Shown one piece after another: positions 12,800-23,144 of a stretch of 64,000 nucleotides of DNA. Positions within the stretch are counted from its first letter, which is position 1. Each line of letters starts with the position of its first letter. The notes beneath the pieces were generated by a model, which saw only the letters and a list, made by a program, of their open reading frames with translations, was not told the DNA's origin and searched no databases. A program made the translations under genes and the position numbers. This DNA is from Maratus speciosus (Eukaryota; Arthropoda; Arachnida; Araneae; Salticidae): the NCBI GenBank assembly GCA_963932465.1, contig OZ010800.1:30010852-30074851 (forward strand), in the 5' to 3' direction.

Positions 12800-12852
12800 A
12801 GTTTCTTGGCTCGATTAGTTAAGTCTTCAACATATCATCGAGCCAAGAGACT
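12800..12852. other. 16-bp-stem hairpin in the right arm
   Basis: AGTTTCTTGGCTCGAT pairs with ATCGAGCCAAGAGACT with one mismatch, across a 21-nt loop. In this AT-rich arm the GC content of the stem stands out. It could be an RNA hairpin, a protein-binding site, or a residue of a small insertion. Confidence 0.6.
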
Positions 12853-13007
12853 ATTTTGCAGGTTCAAACCTTCCTCAAAACTTTTCAAAAATAAAATACT
12901 ATTTTCAATAATAAATTCACACTACCGCATACAGATGGCAGCATCAAAAAATTTTTTCAGAAAACATAAGACATTTTTATCTTCATTCAAATTCTAAGAC
13001 AATTCAG

Positions 13008-13038
<31 letters not shown>

Positions 13039-13376
13039 ACTTTAAAAATTAAGCCCCCCTAAAAAAATAAGCCCCTCTAAAAAATTTAGGCTCCTCAAAG
13101 TCCCTTTCGAAAATACCTACATCTCTATGTTATAGTATGATATTTCCATTTCTACTCTATGTCGATTCGAAAAAAAAAATTAAGCCCCTCTCAAAAATTA
13201 AGCCCCCTCAAAAATTAAGCCCCCTCCAACATTTAACCCCTCCTACTATAGGATAAGTCTCCCAACAGGTGGATTCCTCCCTCCTCCTCCATCCACAAGG
13301 TGGATTCCTCCCTCCTCCTCAATCCTCCCAATCCGCAATCCGCCTTATGGCGCTGAACTGTCCTTTTTCCCCTACT

Positions 13377-13382
13377 GATAAT
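13377..13382 (+). repeat. Right 6-bp target-site duplication (GATAAT)
   Basis: Identical and in the same orientation to 4613-4618. It directly follows the CCCCTACT terminus of the palindromic element. Confidence 0.9.
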
Positions 13383-13463
13383 ATTACGGTATATAAAATA
13401 CCTTATGAAGATAGAAGAAATTATGAATTTATTTACAAACAGAGATTTAAGGATATAATATAA
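13383..13463 (+). pseudogene. 3' end of a small Polinton-like gene cut by the palindrome
   Basis: An open frame leaves the right end of the palindrome and stops at 13463. It is charged and contains the segment KIPYEDRRNYEF. It lies 37 bp upstream of a same-strand zinc-ribbon gene, as expected in a compact virus-like gene cluster. With the GATAAT duplication counted once, the frame is in register with the open frame before 4613. I do not recognise the product. Confidence 0.4.
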
Positions 13464-13500
13464 GAATTTGAAAAATTATTAAAAAAATAAAACTTAATAA

Positions 13501-13620
13501 ATGGAGCTAATTAAATTATGCAAACATTGTGGAATGGAAATAGCCATTAATGAATATTATACATATTACCGAAATGGTAAAATTAAATATCAAATTCATT
13601 GCAAAGTTTGTGATTCTTAA
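13501..13620 (+). CDS. Short zinc-ribbon-like protein, 39 aa
   Basis: The frame starts with ATG at 13501 and encodes a small basic protein with two CxxC pairs: CKHC near residues 7-10 and CKVC near residues 35-38, with aromatic residues between. This four-cysteine pattern is a plausible zinc ribbon. Arthropod Polinton/adintovirus-type elements carry longer genes that begin with such a ribbon and continue into a second CxC/histidine finger. Here the TAA at 13618 ends the frame, while finger-like and SAP-like sequence follows directly at 13622. I therefore think this is the N-terminal piece of one decayed gene and not a complete gene. The function, probably nucleic-acid binding, is inferred. 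Confidence 0.45.
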   Translation: MELIKLCKHCGMEIAINEYYTYYRNGKIKYQIHCKVCDS

Positions 13621-13621
13621 T

Positions 13622-13879
13622 TAAATATAAAAAAATTGATTGTATTTGTGGGGAAAAAAATATATTTACACGCATAAGAAGCGACATTTAAGTACTAAAT
13701 ATCATATGAGCAGAGAAAAAAATACACAAGAAAGTGAGCAATTATTAAAATCGAAGACTATTAACGAACTCAGAAGTACTTTGAAATATTTAAAAATAAC
13801 ACAGACAAGGGGTTGTAAAAAATTTGAGTTAATTAGATTATTAATCAAATATATAAAAGAAACAGGTGAATCGGTTTAA
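13622..13879 (+). pseudogene. Decayed CxC-H finger plus SAP-like domain
   Basis: Just after the zinc-ribbon frame, one frame reads CICGEKN and another continues KRHLSTKYH, together a C-x-C...H...H finger split by a frameshift near 13665. The open frame 13640-13879 then carries TINELRSTLKYLKI and KFELIRLLIKYI, which resemble the two helices of a SAP DNA-binding motif. The spacing and order suggest a continuation of the gene starting at 13501. SAP identification is by pattern only. Confidence 0.45.
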
Positions 13880-13940
13880 AAAGATTTATTAAATATTAGT
13901 CTACAAATGCATGAAAAACACCAAACTAATTAACAACCGT

Positions 13941-14217
13941 TTAAAATCTTTGTAGTTTATAATCATAACATAAATCATTAATTTTATCTTTAAAATGGAA
14001 TATATAATTACCGTTATTTATTTCTTCGATATCATGATCTGTAAGTTTTGCATGACTTTTTTTTAATATAAAAATCATTTTCTTCAACATTAACATCTAA
14101 TCTCGCTATCACTGTATCTCCAAATTTTGTTTCAGTTTTTCTCAACGATATCAAATTATATTTTCCTGGTTCTAAATCTTTCAATTTATAAGTTTCAGGA
14201 CTCTTGAACATTTCCAT
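13941..14217 (-). pseudogene. Small virus-element protein (about 90 aa) with one frameshift
   Basis: The minus-strand frame starting at 14217 encodes YKLKDLEPGKYNLISLRKTE followed by a segment predicted to form beta strands (FGDTVIARLDV). It shifts frame near 14055, and the second frame continues to a stop at 13941. Small proteins with a 'KDLEPGKKY...T.YG..V' opening occur beside polymerase B in arthropod virus-like elements and may have an OB-like single-strand-binding fold. That role is my inference. It lies downstream of the polymerase on the same strand. Confidence 0.4.
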
Positions 14218-14234
14218 TTATTCAGAAACATTTT

Positions 14235-14555
14235 TTAAAGATCCTCCTTCGGCAGCAGATAATTTTTGTAGAATAAACATCTACACATTGAAGAACTAGG
14301 TCCTAATATTCTAACACATCTAGGTACATCTAATATTTTTATAGGAATACCCCACTCTTCAAATTTACTTTTTGGAATAACTCCACCTTTAAAAGCAAAT
14401 GTACCACCATAAATTTTATGCAATTGTAATAAAAAATCCTTTACATTGTGATCATTAATCCATAAACATGTATTATCTGAATTGTTTTTAAATTCTAAAC
14501 CATGTATATCGGTATTACATGTTTGAACTATTTCCTCTTCCTGTTCGCTTAATTC
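14235..14555 (-). pseudogene. Unrecognised open frame, 106 codons, between pol B and the small gene
   Basis: The minus-strand frame is open from after an in-frame stop at 14556 down to 14235. It has no ATG near the start, so it is probably truncated or frameshifted at its N-terminus. It has a mixed composition with GGTFAFKGGVIPKSKFEEWG and three cysteines near the C-terminus. The composition is more protein-like than the surrounding AT-rich frames and it is co-linear with the neighbouring virus-like genes. I do not recognise a family. Confidence 0.4.
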
Positions 14556-14689
14556 TTAATCGGGTGTAAAAACAGAGATAGTTTCACCAATTCCCTGCTT
14601 TAAATGCACCCAACTTATTTCACTCCCAACGGATTTCGAGGGAAATATGTAATCTTCAATATTTACGATAATTGTAATTGTCCATTAAA

Positions 14690-17650
14690 TTTATTTATAA
14701 TGTATTTTTTAGAACACGAAAAATAGTGTCATAATTATCTAAAATTCTGCTTTTATCAAAACTAAACATATATCTTTTATTTGTTTTATTTACTTTAATA
14801 TTTCTATCTTTTTGTATTTTAAATTAATTTCTACATCTAAATGGTCTGTTTTTCATGTAATAACTTTCATTCTATTTTCAAAATTTAACTTTGTTTCAAT
14901 TTCATAACTCCTTTTAAATCCTTTTACTTTACCTATTACAGAATCGTCGTTTAATATATATCCATAGTATTTACTTGCTCGAGATAACCACATTTTAATG
15001 CATTTATCTTCTCACAGTTCATCAGTCCATTCACCTAACATGCAACCCGTTTTTTACTTTATTGGTTCCATCATGAATATAAACGATACTGTCAGTATCA
15101 TAATACATCACTTTTCTCCTAATTCATTTAGTTTTTCATATAACCAAATTCTAGCAGAACTGGTAGTAAAAACAGCTATATAAATATTTGTATTAAAATC
15201 ATCTTTCTCATTTTTATCTTTCATTTTATAATTCATTTCTACACAATCATCGTTCAAAAATATCATGTTTAAATCTTTCATAGAATCGTCTAATATAATT
15301 TTATAAAATTCTGGCAATTTCATGACATATTTGGTTTGTTTCATATTTTTTCTCTGTCCAAATTTACCCCATAATGAATTTAAACATATTTTAGCTATAA
15401 ATCTCATACCAGGATTTTTTTCAATTTTTCCTAATTCAATATCTAATTTTTATTTCACATATTTCCTATATTCTCCTTCAGTTTTAAAATTTTCAGACCA
15501 TTTATCATCTGTTTCAAGCTTTATTTTCAAAAACATTTTAACATATTCTTTAAATAGTTCATTTGTTTTATTTTCGAAATGCCATAATTCATATATTTGT
15601 AAAACTTTATACCCCTTTTTAATAGCTAAATTCATTTCATCAGTAGTCCAGGTTCCAATAAAACATATCTCTTTATCAGTATGTTGGCATTCTTTATTTC
15701 TTTTTTCATAACAATCTTTACACCTTTTTTTTTAATTATGGGTACATTTTATAGTACATGACTTACATAATGTAAATAACAAGTTTTCTTCTCTATTGGG
15801 TAACACGGGGTGGAATAACATTCTGGGAGCAAGTACTTCACATTTAATCAATCCATACCATTTTTCATTATATTTTTGAGAATTATAAATCTTTGTAGGA
15901 TGTTTAACAGGATAATAATCAAAGTAATTTACAGTAGGATATAAGGAACAAACGTCAATATATCTACCTTTTTCATTATTTTTCATTTCATATTTTACTT
16001 TTGTGGGTTCACACCTACCGCCATGAAACGCATCTCGGGGGTTTAAAGGTTCAACAAAATATCTTTTCCATTCATTTTCCATATATTTTTTTATTTCTTT
16101 ATCGTAATCAAAATCACATTCCCACACTACAATCAAATCCTTTTTTCTTAATGTTGTCATTTATTTTGAGGGTTTTTTCATATAAAGTTTCCATTTCTAT
16201 TTGATAATGTCCGTTTATTTGTGTTTTTGAAAAACATCTGTTACAACCATGCCAATAACATCTTTGAAATTGGTAGACCTATTTTCATAATAACCGTCTA
16301 CTTTATAATACTTATTCTCTAGTTTTATTTTCTTTTCTCCTCCCTTTGAAGCTTGTTGTATATTGTGCTTTATAGACAAATAGTCTAACCAAACAATAGA
16401 CATTTTACTGTATTGAACTTGCTGAATAACGTCTTCATCTATAGCAATTGTATTCTTTTTTAAGAATTTATCTCTAAAAATAGCCATGCAAACACTTGCT
16501 AAAGTAGGATATCTAAAAGGATCGATATCTGCTACTTTTAAAAATAATTTCCTTAATTCTAAACATCCTCTTCTTAGAATATCTACATCAGATCTACAGT
16601 ATTTGATGAATTCTTTCTTAAAACAAAAAAAATCTTTTTCACTGTATTATACCATTTATTAAACGTTTTTCTTTGATCTTCGGTCATAGAATTATACCCA
16701 TAATAATATTTATCCGGATAATTACCAATATAATTTTTATTGTTAGATGTGTTAAATAAATGAGGAAAATATCTTTTTGCTAACTCTTTTAATCCAAAAG
16801 TTGTAGGAAATTTTCTTAACGGAATAAGCGTAAAATTAATAGAATCGACAAACTTTATCTTATAATCTTCAACATTCATATAGGTAAGTTTATTTCCTTG
16901 GTATATAGTATATACTTTAATTTTGTTATTAAAACAATATTTAGCTAAAAATTGGAGATCAAATCCTTTTCCGTAATGAGCTATAACTGTATATCCAAAA
17001 TGTTTTTGTTGAAATAACCATTTACAATAATCTATTTCATTTTCAAATATTTTTTCTTCTCTTTTAAAATCATGATTATAAACAGATTGACTTCATGAGT
17101 TCCAGTTTCTTGTTTTGTTTCAATATCAAAAAAGAAATATTTATTACTACTAGATTTACAGTTATTACACCAAATATCAGGTTTTCTAATATTACAGCTT
17201 TTTAAGCATCGTTCGCTTTGACATTCTTCAATACCCAGTGTTTTAAGACAACAGTAATCACACAATCCACCTTTAGAATCTTTTTTTTTTCATAAAACAT
17301 TTATGAGATTTTTTAACCCATTTTTAACCCATTCTCTGCAATTTTTACAGAGTTTTTTCCCCACATACATGTTTTGAAGGTTTTTTGTTATCGTATTTAA
17401 TATTTCTCATACATTTTAAACATTTCCATAGTTTTTCACAAATATTACTTTTTTATTAATTTTAAAGCAATTTTGACCTTTAAAAGATCGAAAACACTCA
17501 TTACACATGATTTCATTACCTTCGAAATTACTTATTTCAAAATATCTATTACATTTTAAAGGACATTTATGTTGATCTCTTCTTTTATAACTCACATGAC
17601 AATAATGATAATAATTATTTTGACATAAAAACCCTGTAATAGATATTATA
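14690..17650 (-). pseudogene. Family-B DNA polymerase (protein-primed, Polinton/adintovirus-like), broken
   Basis: Landmarks appear in the right order on the minus strand across several frames. First are cysteine/histidine finger pairs (about 17300-17640) and a second cysteine cluster (CDYCC...WCNNC, about 17160-17265). Next comes exonuclease motif I, FFFDIETKQETGTHEVNL, near 17100-17160. Then follow TFGLKELAKRYFPHLF (about 16770), polymerase motif A DVCSLYP (near 15930), motif B KICLNSLWGKFGQR (about 15350-15395) and motif C YYDTDS (about 15085-15105). At least six frameshifts or stops separate these blocks, so the gene is dead. The finger-rich N-terminus and compact motif spacing are typical of virus-like polymerases integrated in arthropod genomes. 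The palindromic element truncates the locus on one side and an X repeat (17683) on the other. Confidence 0.85.
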
Positions 17651-18309
17651 ACATCAAAATGATTTCTGTTTTTATAAATATACTAGGGGGCTCTGCCCCC
17701 TGGAAGCTACGCTCGCCAACCACCGTTCAGACACCGCAGAATCTAAAAACACGCTAATCTGATCGGTTTAAAAAATATTATAGAAGATTGAATTATACTG
17801 AAAAAAGCTGTGAAGATCTCCCTGTAAACGGGTTTCCATTCAATTTCCTTTGATTTCAAAAATTTAAGGCCGAATCAGTTGCTGTTAAGACATCCAATGG
17901 TTGTTTTCGTGTTTGATTAAAGAGGATCAGTTAAACGTTTGAAAAGAAGCTAAAAATAAAAGGAATTAAGTGTACAGAGTCTTTGTCTCCCGGTATTTTA
18001 AATGATTTTCTATAACAATGGCCTATGTCATGTGACTATCATCAAGAGTTCCGTCGAACCACTTCGCTTTTTATATTCCTGGTGCCATTTTGGTACTTTA
18101 ATCTTAGCCAAGTACAGGTGATAAGTCGCCAAGTATTATTCTATCGCCATCATTTCATCTATATTATAATAGTACAAATCATGTAACTGCCATAAATAAA
18201 TACGCTATGGTCCCTTCGCTTTTCCTATGAAATTTTGGCTCATATATCATATACGGCCCCATATTGGCGCGATTTTTTTCCGACGCTAATTTTGGGAAAA
18301 GATCAACTA

Positions 18310-19111
18310 TAGCCTACATGCTAAAACCAAAAAAATTACATATTTTTGTTATTTTTTTACACTTGAAAATCATGATTTTTTTTTTTTTTCAATTTTGGAA
18401 CTTTTTGTTTATTTTTGTGCTAAAATTAAATTTCAAACAAAACATTCTGTGTACATTTGGTTTTAATTTAGAAGTAGGTGCGTTATGATTCTATTTTGTT
18501 CAAAAATTGTTTTCTATATGCATTATTTAGAGTTTTATCATGCACCCAGCACTTAATAACGCTTTAGTGAGATGAATTTTTAAATATAAAATTTAAATAT
18601 TAATTAGGTGCATACTACATTTATTTTTCTGGATAATGTAGTTAAAGATATATACGGCAAAAACGGAAAAAAGATCATAATTGCATATTGTTTGTGTTTT
18701 GGTACTTTGAAAGAGAGGATATTCATCACACTGGCGATTAAATGCCAAACTAGCAACCTGTTATTCCGCTCAGTTAAAGGGTCGGAGATGCCGCTTTCTT
18801 CAAAGATAAAATTTATGTCTTTTTCTAGACGATCTTTTGCAGGATAGTCTAAACGCAGCCATGCTTTCTACTTGTATAGAATGGAAAGTAAGAGATAAGA
18901 AAGGGGAGCGATAAGGAAGTTCTTAGAATTTCTTCTCCCCAGTTCCTCTCCCCTACTCTCACTAATTGAATAGTGAGGGGGGTTGGAAAACACCCGCCTG
19001 TTTCGAAGTTGAAAAAGGAAAAAGCACTTCTGTTTTTCGTAAAATTATTTCACCTACTCTGAGGCTGGATTTAAAAGCATTTCAGCTGACAGCGCTTGTC
19101 AGTGAGAGGGT
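18310..19111. other. Unique middle of X copy 1, no gene seen
   Basis: Between the inverted arms lies sequence not repeated elsewhere in the window. Two short frames (18264-18488 and 18608-18847) have no recognisable motif and low complexity in part. A pyrimidine/purine-rich GC patch at about 18890-18990 (CCCCAGTTCCTCTCCCC against GGGGAGCGATAAGG) is locally self-complementary. Confidence 0.5.
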
Positions 19112-19311
19112 TAAATAACGGAAGAACAAATAAAATAGTGTAAAATTAATAAATATACAAATAAAACGTCGAAATAAAATCACTCGATGGCCTAAATACG
19201 TGTAACTTGCTTAGAGTCAAATGAATGGGACATTTACGATCAACCATTATTGGCATTTAATCTTATAGTTTGGCGATAGATTTTTGGTCGACGGGATAAC
19301 TAAGTAGTACC
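19112..19311. repeat. Y-family MITE, truncated copy
   Basis: It ends with GTCGACGGGATAACTAAGTA plus GTACC, the terminal repeat of the ~290 bp Y family (full copies at 27825, 30182 and 48734). It carries the family interior, including CATTTAATCTTATAGTTTGG. The opposite terminal repeat is missing. Confidence 0.65.
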
Positions 19312-19969
19312 AAAAATACATATGTAACTGGCATTCAAAAACAAAGATTTTAACAAATTTTCATTAAAAAAATCACGCCAAACCCGGTGCGTATATGACA
19401 TCTGGCCAAATATTAAATAAAGCAACAAACGATGACATTTAATTTAAACTTGAAAGCAATGCTTAAATTTACAACGAAAAAAAATGCTAACTGGAGAGTT
19501 GAAAAAAAAAAGCTATTGGCCAGATTAGCACCCGGCTAGCGTAACAGTACCAAGAATTCTTTGTGACCATGGCAACTTTTATGAAGTTTTATTCTAAACA
19601 AAAAATTGAATTTTTAATGAAAACGGAAAACTTTAGGCACAGATGTCATATACGGCACCATATTGGGGCGATATTTTTTAACGCCAAATTCATATACGCA
19701 ACAGCTATTAACTGGCGCCAAAGTATCGTTATTTTGCTTGATATGGTATCCCGAATGTTGTTGTTTATGCTGTTGATGTTTTCCCCAAATTGGTGCCGAA
19801 AAAAATCGCGCTAATATGGGGCCCTATATGATATCTGTTCCAAACTTTCATATGAAAAGCGAAGGGATCAGGCCGTATTTATTTATGGCGGTTACATGAC
19901 TTGGACTATTGTAATATAGACGAAATGATGGCGATAGTGTAATATTTGACTACTTATCACCAGTGCCTG

Positions 19970-20237
19970 CGTTTATGTAAGTATCGTCTGCTGCATATTC
20001 CTTGGTTTCGTGTGCTCCGAATCCATGTAAGTTTCTTGTTCTTTTTTTTCCGCATGTGGCAACACTCTGTGTTTATTCTGTTTTTATTCGTGTTGTTGTA
20101 GAATGTGAAAAATTATGTAAGCCGCTGTTGGCTCGAATATATTTAGTGTTATAATAAATTCGTGTTTACAGTCCACTTTGGTGTGTTTATGTGAACGAAC
20201 CAGTTGTGTAAGTAATTAGATAAAAATCTCAAAACCA
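19970..20237 (+). repeat. BEL-1 5' LTR
   Basis: 268 bp, roughly 90 percent similar to the 3' LTR by eye. The starting TG has become CG and it ends in CA. It carries ATAATAAATTC, a likely polyadenylation signal. The sequence after it, TTTGTTGGTACAAGTC, is the likely primer-binding region. Confidence 0.85.
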
Positions 20238-20476
20238 TTTGTTGGTACAAGTCTAGCCGGAGTGCTAGTGAAAAATAAAAGAGTACAATCGAACAATTTA
20301 TGAACTGCCGTGCGATATCGTCTGTAATTAAAAAATTACCTCAGGTTGTGGGGTAAGTTAACTTTGAAAATTCTATTTCATGTCTAAAAATAATTTGTAT
20401 TTAAAAGTGTAGAATTATTTTGAAAGTATACAGTTTAGATATTTTAGAACTAGTTTTGGGTTTATTTTAAGCAAAA

Positions 20477-21702
20477 ATGAGTGAACTGGTATCTTTAAAA
20501 ATAAAAAGAACTGCTCTATGGAGAAGTCTAACAAATGACATTAAGAAAATTGAAAGAATAATCGCAAATGATGACATTAACGTAATAGAATTAGAAGAAA
20601 ATATTGAATCGTTAAAACAGAAAGAAACCGATCTAAAAAAACTTGATAGGGAAATTGATGTTTTAATTAAAGAATCTAAATAATTAGAAAGTGAAATAGA
20701 TAGCGCACAGGAAATCTCAGATAAAATTGAATTGTGGAAATTTAAGGGTGAAAAAATATGAAAAATACAAAATACTGAGTTAAATAAGAGTGAAATAGAA
20801 TCTGAGAGTCTAATTTCAGAAAACGTGTTTGAGAATATTAAATTACCTAGGTTATCATTACCTACTTTTGGAGGTAATATAACAGAATGGATAGCGTTTA
20901 AGGATATTTTTAATGCATGCGTAAACAGCAATACAAGTATAACTAATGCTCTAAAATTACAGTATTTGAAGGCTTCGTTGAAAGGTGAAGCGTATCGCGT
21001 CATTCAGCCTATTCAAATTTCGAATTCTAATTTTGAGATTGCGTGGAATCTATTGGGCGAAATATATTCATATAAGCGAGAACAAATATTTGCATATATT
21101 AAACGATTTTTATGTTTACCAACTATTGAAACAGAATCAGCTATTGTTATTTTAAATCTAGTTGACAACATTAATGAAGTCATTTGCTCATTAGAAGTAT
21201 TGAACCAAACCATTGACAAATTTGGTGATACATTAATGACTTATTTAATTTTGCAAAAATTGGATCCGTCTACAAAATTGTGGTGGGAACGTCAGCGTAA
21301 AAGCGGGAAATTCCGAAACTTAAAAACTTAATCGAATTTCTTAAGAATTACGCAAGAACTCTTCAAAATAGCAAGCTAGTGCTAAATAAGGTACCTAAAT
21401 CTGTAGTTCCCCATAAGAATAATCCTTTTGTAGCTACGTTAGGTTATGGTTGTTGTAATGAAGACCATAGCTTAGCTAAGTGCTCGAAGTGTCTTAATTT
21501 ACCTGTTCAACAACGATTAGATTTCGTAAAACGTAATCATTATTGTTTTAATTGCTTATCTAATATGCATTTTCTCAATAAATGTAAGAATCTAAATACG
21601 TGCCATCATTGCTTTAAGAAACATTACAGTGTTTTGCACATTGTAAATTATTTAAGGAATAAGAATCAGTCAAATAGTATGTCAAATAGAATTTATCCCT
21701 AA
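20477..21702 (+). pseudogene. BEL-1 gag
   Basis: The N-terminal 68 codons form a charged coiled-coil-like segment rich in K, E and D (ENIESLKQKETDLKKLDREI). After two in-frame stops (20681 and about 20758) the same frame continues at 20825 with LPRLSLPTFGGNITEWIAF, a hallmark of BEL/Pao gag (DUF1759 region), and runs to 21331. A frameshift then leads to 21379-21702 with a cysteine/histidine knuckle region (HYCFNCL...HFLNKC...CHHC). The product would be the capsid/nucleocapsid protein packaging element RNA. Confidence 0.85.
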
Positions 21703-21793
21703 AAAAGTTGAGTCAGCAAGTGAAAAGGTTTCGTCTACAGTCTGTGCCTCTCATTATGAATCAAACGAAAATTGTATTCAAAAGAGCCATATT

Positions 21794-23128
21794 TTGTTGT
21801 GTACCGCATTAGTAAAAGTTCAAAATTCTAAACAAGAGTTTGTAAAATGCAGATGTTTATGTGATACTGGCTCTCAGAGGTCATTTATTTCACAAGAATG
21901 TGTAAATAAATTAGGATTAAAGGTCAAAGATAGTTCTATCTCTGTGTCATATTTGGGAACATTTAATACTGTGAGTAATAGAGAAGTTGATTTATTATTC
22001 ACTTCTCACTTCAAAAGTGATCTTAGAGTATTAACATCAGCATTCGTGATGGATAAGGTGACAGATAATATTCCCCATGTGTCTCTGCCTTCAATCATTT
22101 TCAATAAGTTCAATGATTTAATGTTAGCTGATCCATTATTTTTCAAATAACAAAAAATTGACATTCTATTTGGTGTAAATGTATTTATGCATTTAATGAC
22201 TGTAGAAATTGTCAAACGTGAACCTAACCTTCCATTTGCATTAAATTCGAGACTTGGGTGGATAATTTCGGTTACTACAAAATTTGAAACGCTGACAACT
22301 GTTCCAGTATGTGTAAATCATTTAAGTACAAAGACTGACGAGTTAGTAAATTCATTCTGGGAATTAGAAAAAATTCCAAATGTGCAATCTTTAACTGTTG
22401 AAGAAAAACTTTGTGAAAGGCATTTTGAAAGTTTTCATTTCCGAGAAAACGCAGGCCGCTACTCAATCGCATTACCGTTTAAACAGGATAGAGATAATTT
22501 AGGTGAATCTCACCAAACGGCACACAGAAGATTTCTTTATCTTGAGAAAAGATTAATATCCATGCCAGAAATTTACAACCAATATGTTCAATTTATGAAA
22601 GAATATTTATCTCTGGGCCACATGGCCCTTGTTTCAAATACAGATCGTGAATTAGAGAATAAACATTATTACATCCCATATCATTTCGTCTTGAATAGTT
22701 CTAGTTTAACCACCAAATTAAGAGTAGTTTTTGATGGGAGTGCTAAAACAACAACAGGTGTATCTTTAAACGACACACTAATGGTAGGTCTCAAAACACA
22801 AGATGATTTAATTTGCATTTTATTAAGATTTAGATTTCATAATATTGCAATCACAGCTGATATAAGAATGATGTATAGGCAGGTAAAAATTCATGATAAA
22901 AATAGGGATTTTCAGAGAATATTATGGAGAGATAGTCCAGATAAACAAATACAAGTTTTTCGCTTAAACACTGTCACGTATGGAACTGCTGCTGCTCTAT
23001 ATCTTGCAATTAAAGCTTTGAGTCAGTTAGCAATTGATGAGGGTCTTAATATCCCAAAAGCAAAGACTGTAGTGTTAAGAGATTTTTATGTTGATGATGT
23101 TTTAACTGGTGTTGAGAATAGTCAGTAA
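21794..23128 (+). pseudogene. BEL-1 protease and reverse transcriptase
   Basis: The first open part, 21794-22150, holds the aspartic protease motif CDTGSQRSFIS. An in-frame TAA at 22148 separates it from 22187-23128, 313 codons in the same frame. That part carries VVFDGSAK, motif A ADIRMMYRQV, and an intact YVDD catalytic box at residues 301-304. A frameshift near 23128 breaks the join to the RNase H part. The catalytic residues of this block look intact even though the gene is broken. Confidence 0.9.
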
Positions 23129-23144
23129 GGTACTGAATTGATAT

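Larger units (their letters stand above)
4619..13376. mobile_element. Giant palindromic foldback element, 8.76 kb, with 6-bp TSD
   Basis: The whole interval is one inverted repeat. The left arm (4619-8963) and right arm (9030-13376) differ by a net 2 bp in length and by few substitutions; most long stretches I compared were identical. Both ends read AGTAGGGGAAAAAGGACAG going inward, and the element is bounded by perfect GATAAT duplications. No frame longer than about 70 codons is convincing. The AG...CT termini and 6-bp duplication match what is known of Polinton/Maverick integration. Dada and IS3EU elements also make duplications of about this size. I infer a non-autonomous element made almost entirely of long terminal inverted repeats, inserted into a Polinton-like sequence. 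It could be mobilised by a polymerase/integrase element elsewhere in the genome. Confidence 0.88.
9030..13376 (-). repeat. Right arm of the giant palindrome
   Basis: This is the reverse-complement copy of 4619-8963. Differences seen by eye are few: a single-base change near 12950 that alters one codon of the mirrored 63-codon frame, one T/C change near 9696, and length changes in homopolymers. The open frames at 10833-11042 and 12806-12997 are mirrored by equal frames in the left arm. They are AT-rich, lack motifs, and are not called as genes. Confidence 0.88.

Noticed and set aside
12806..12997. 63-codon basic protein present in both arms
   Set aside because: It overlaps the 16-bp hairpin and a B-box-like site, and differs by one residue between arms. 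No domain supports it.
4619..13376. The giant palindrome as a long-read fold-back (missed adapter) assembly artefact
   Set aside because: A fold-back would mirror everything up to the read end and would not stop at matching AG/CT termini flanked by a perfect 6-bp direct repeat with different outer flanks. The arms also differ by a few real substitutions. Spanning reads would still be the final test.
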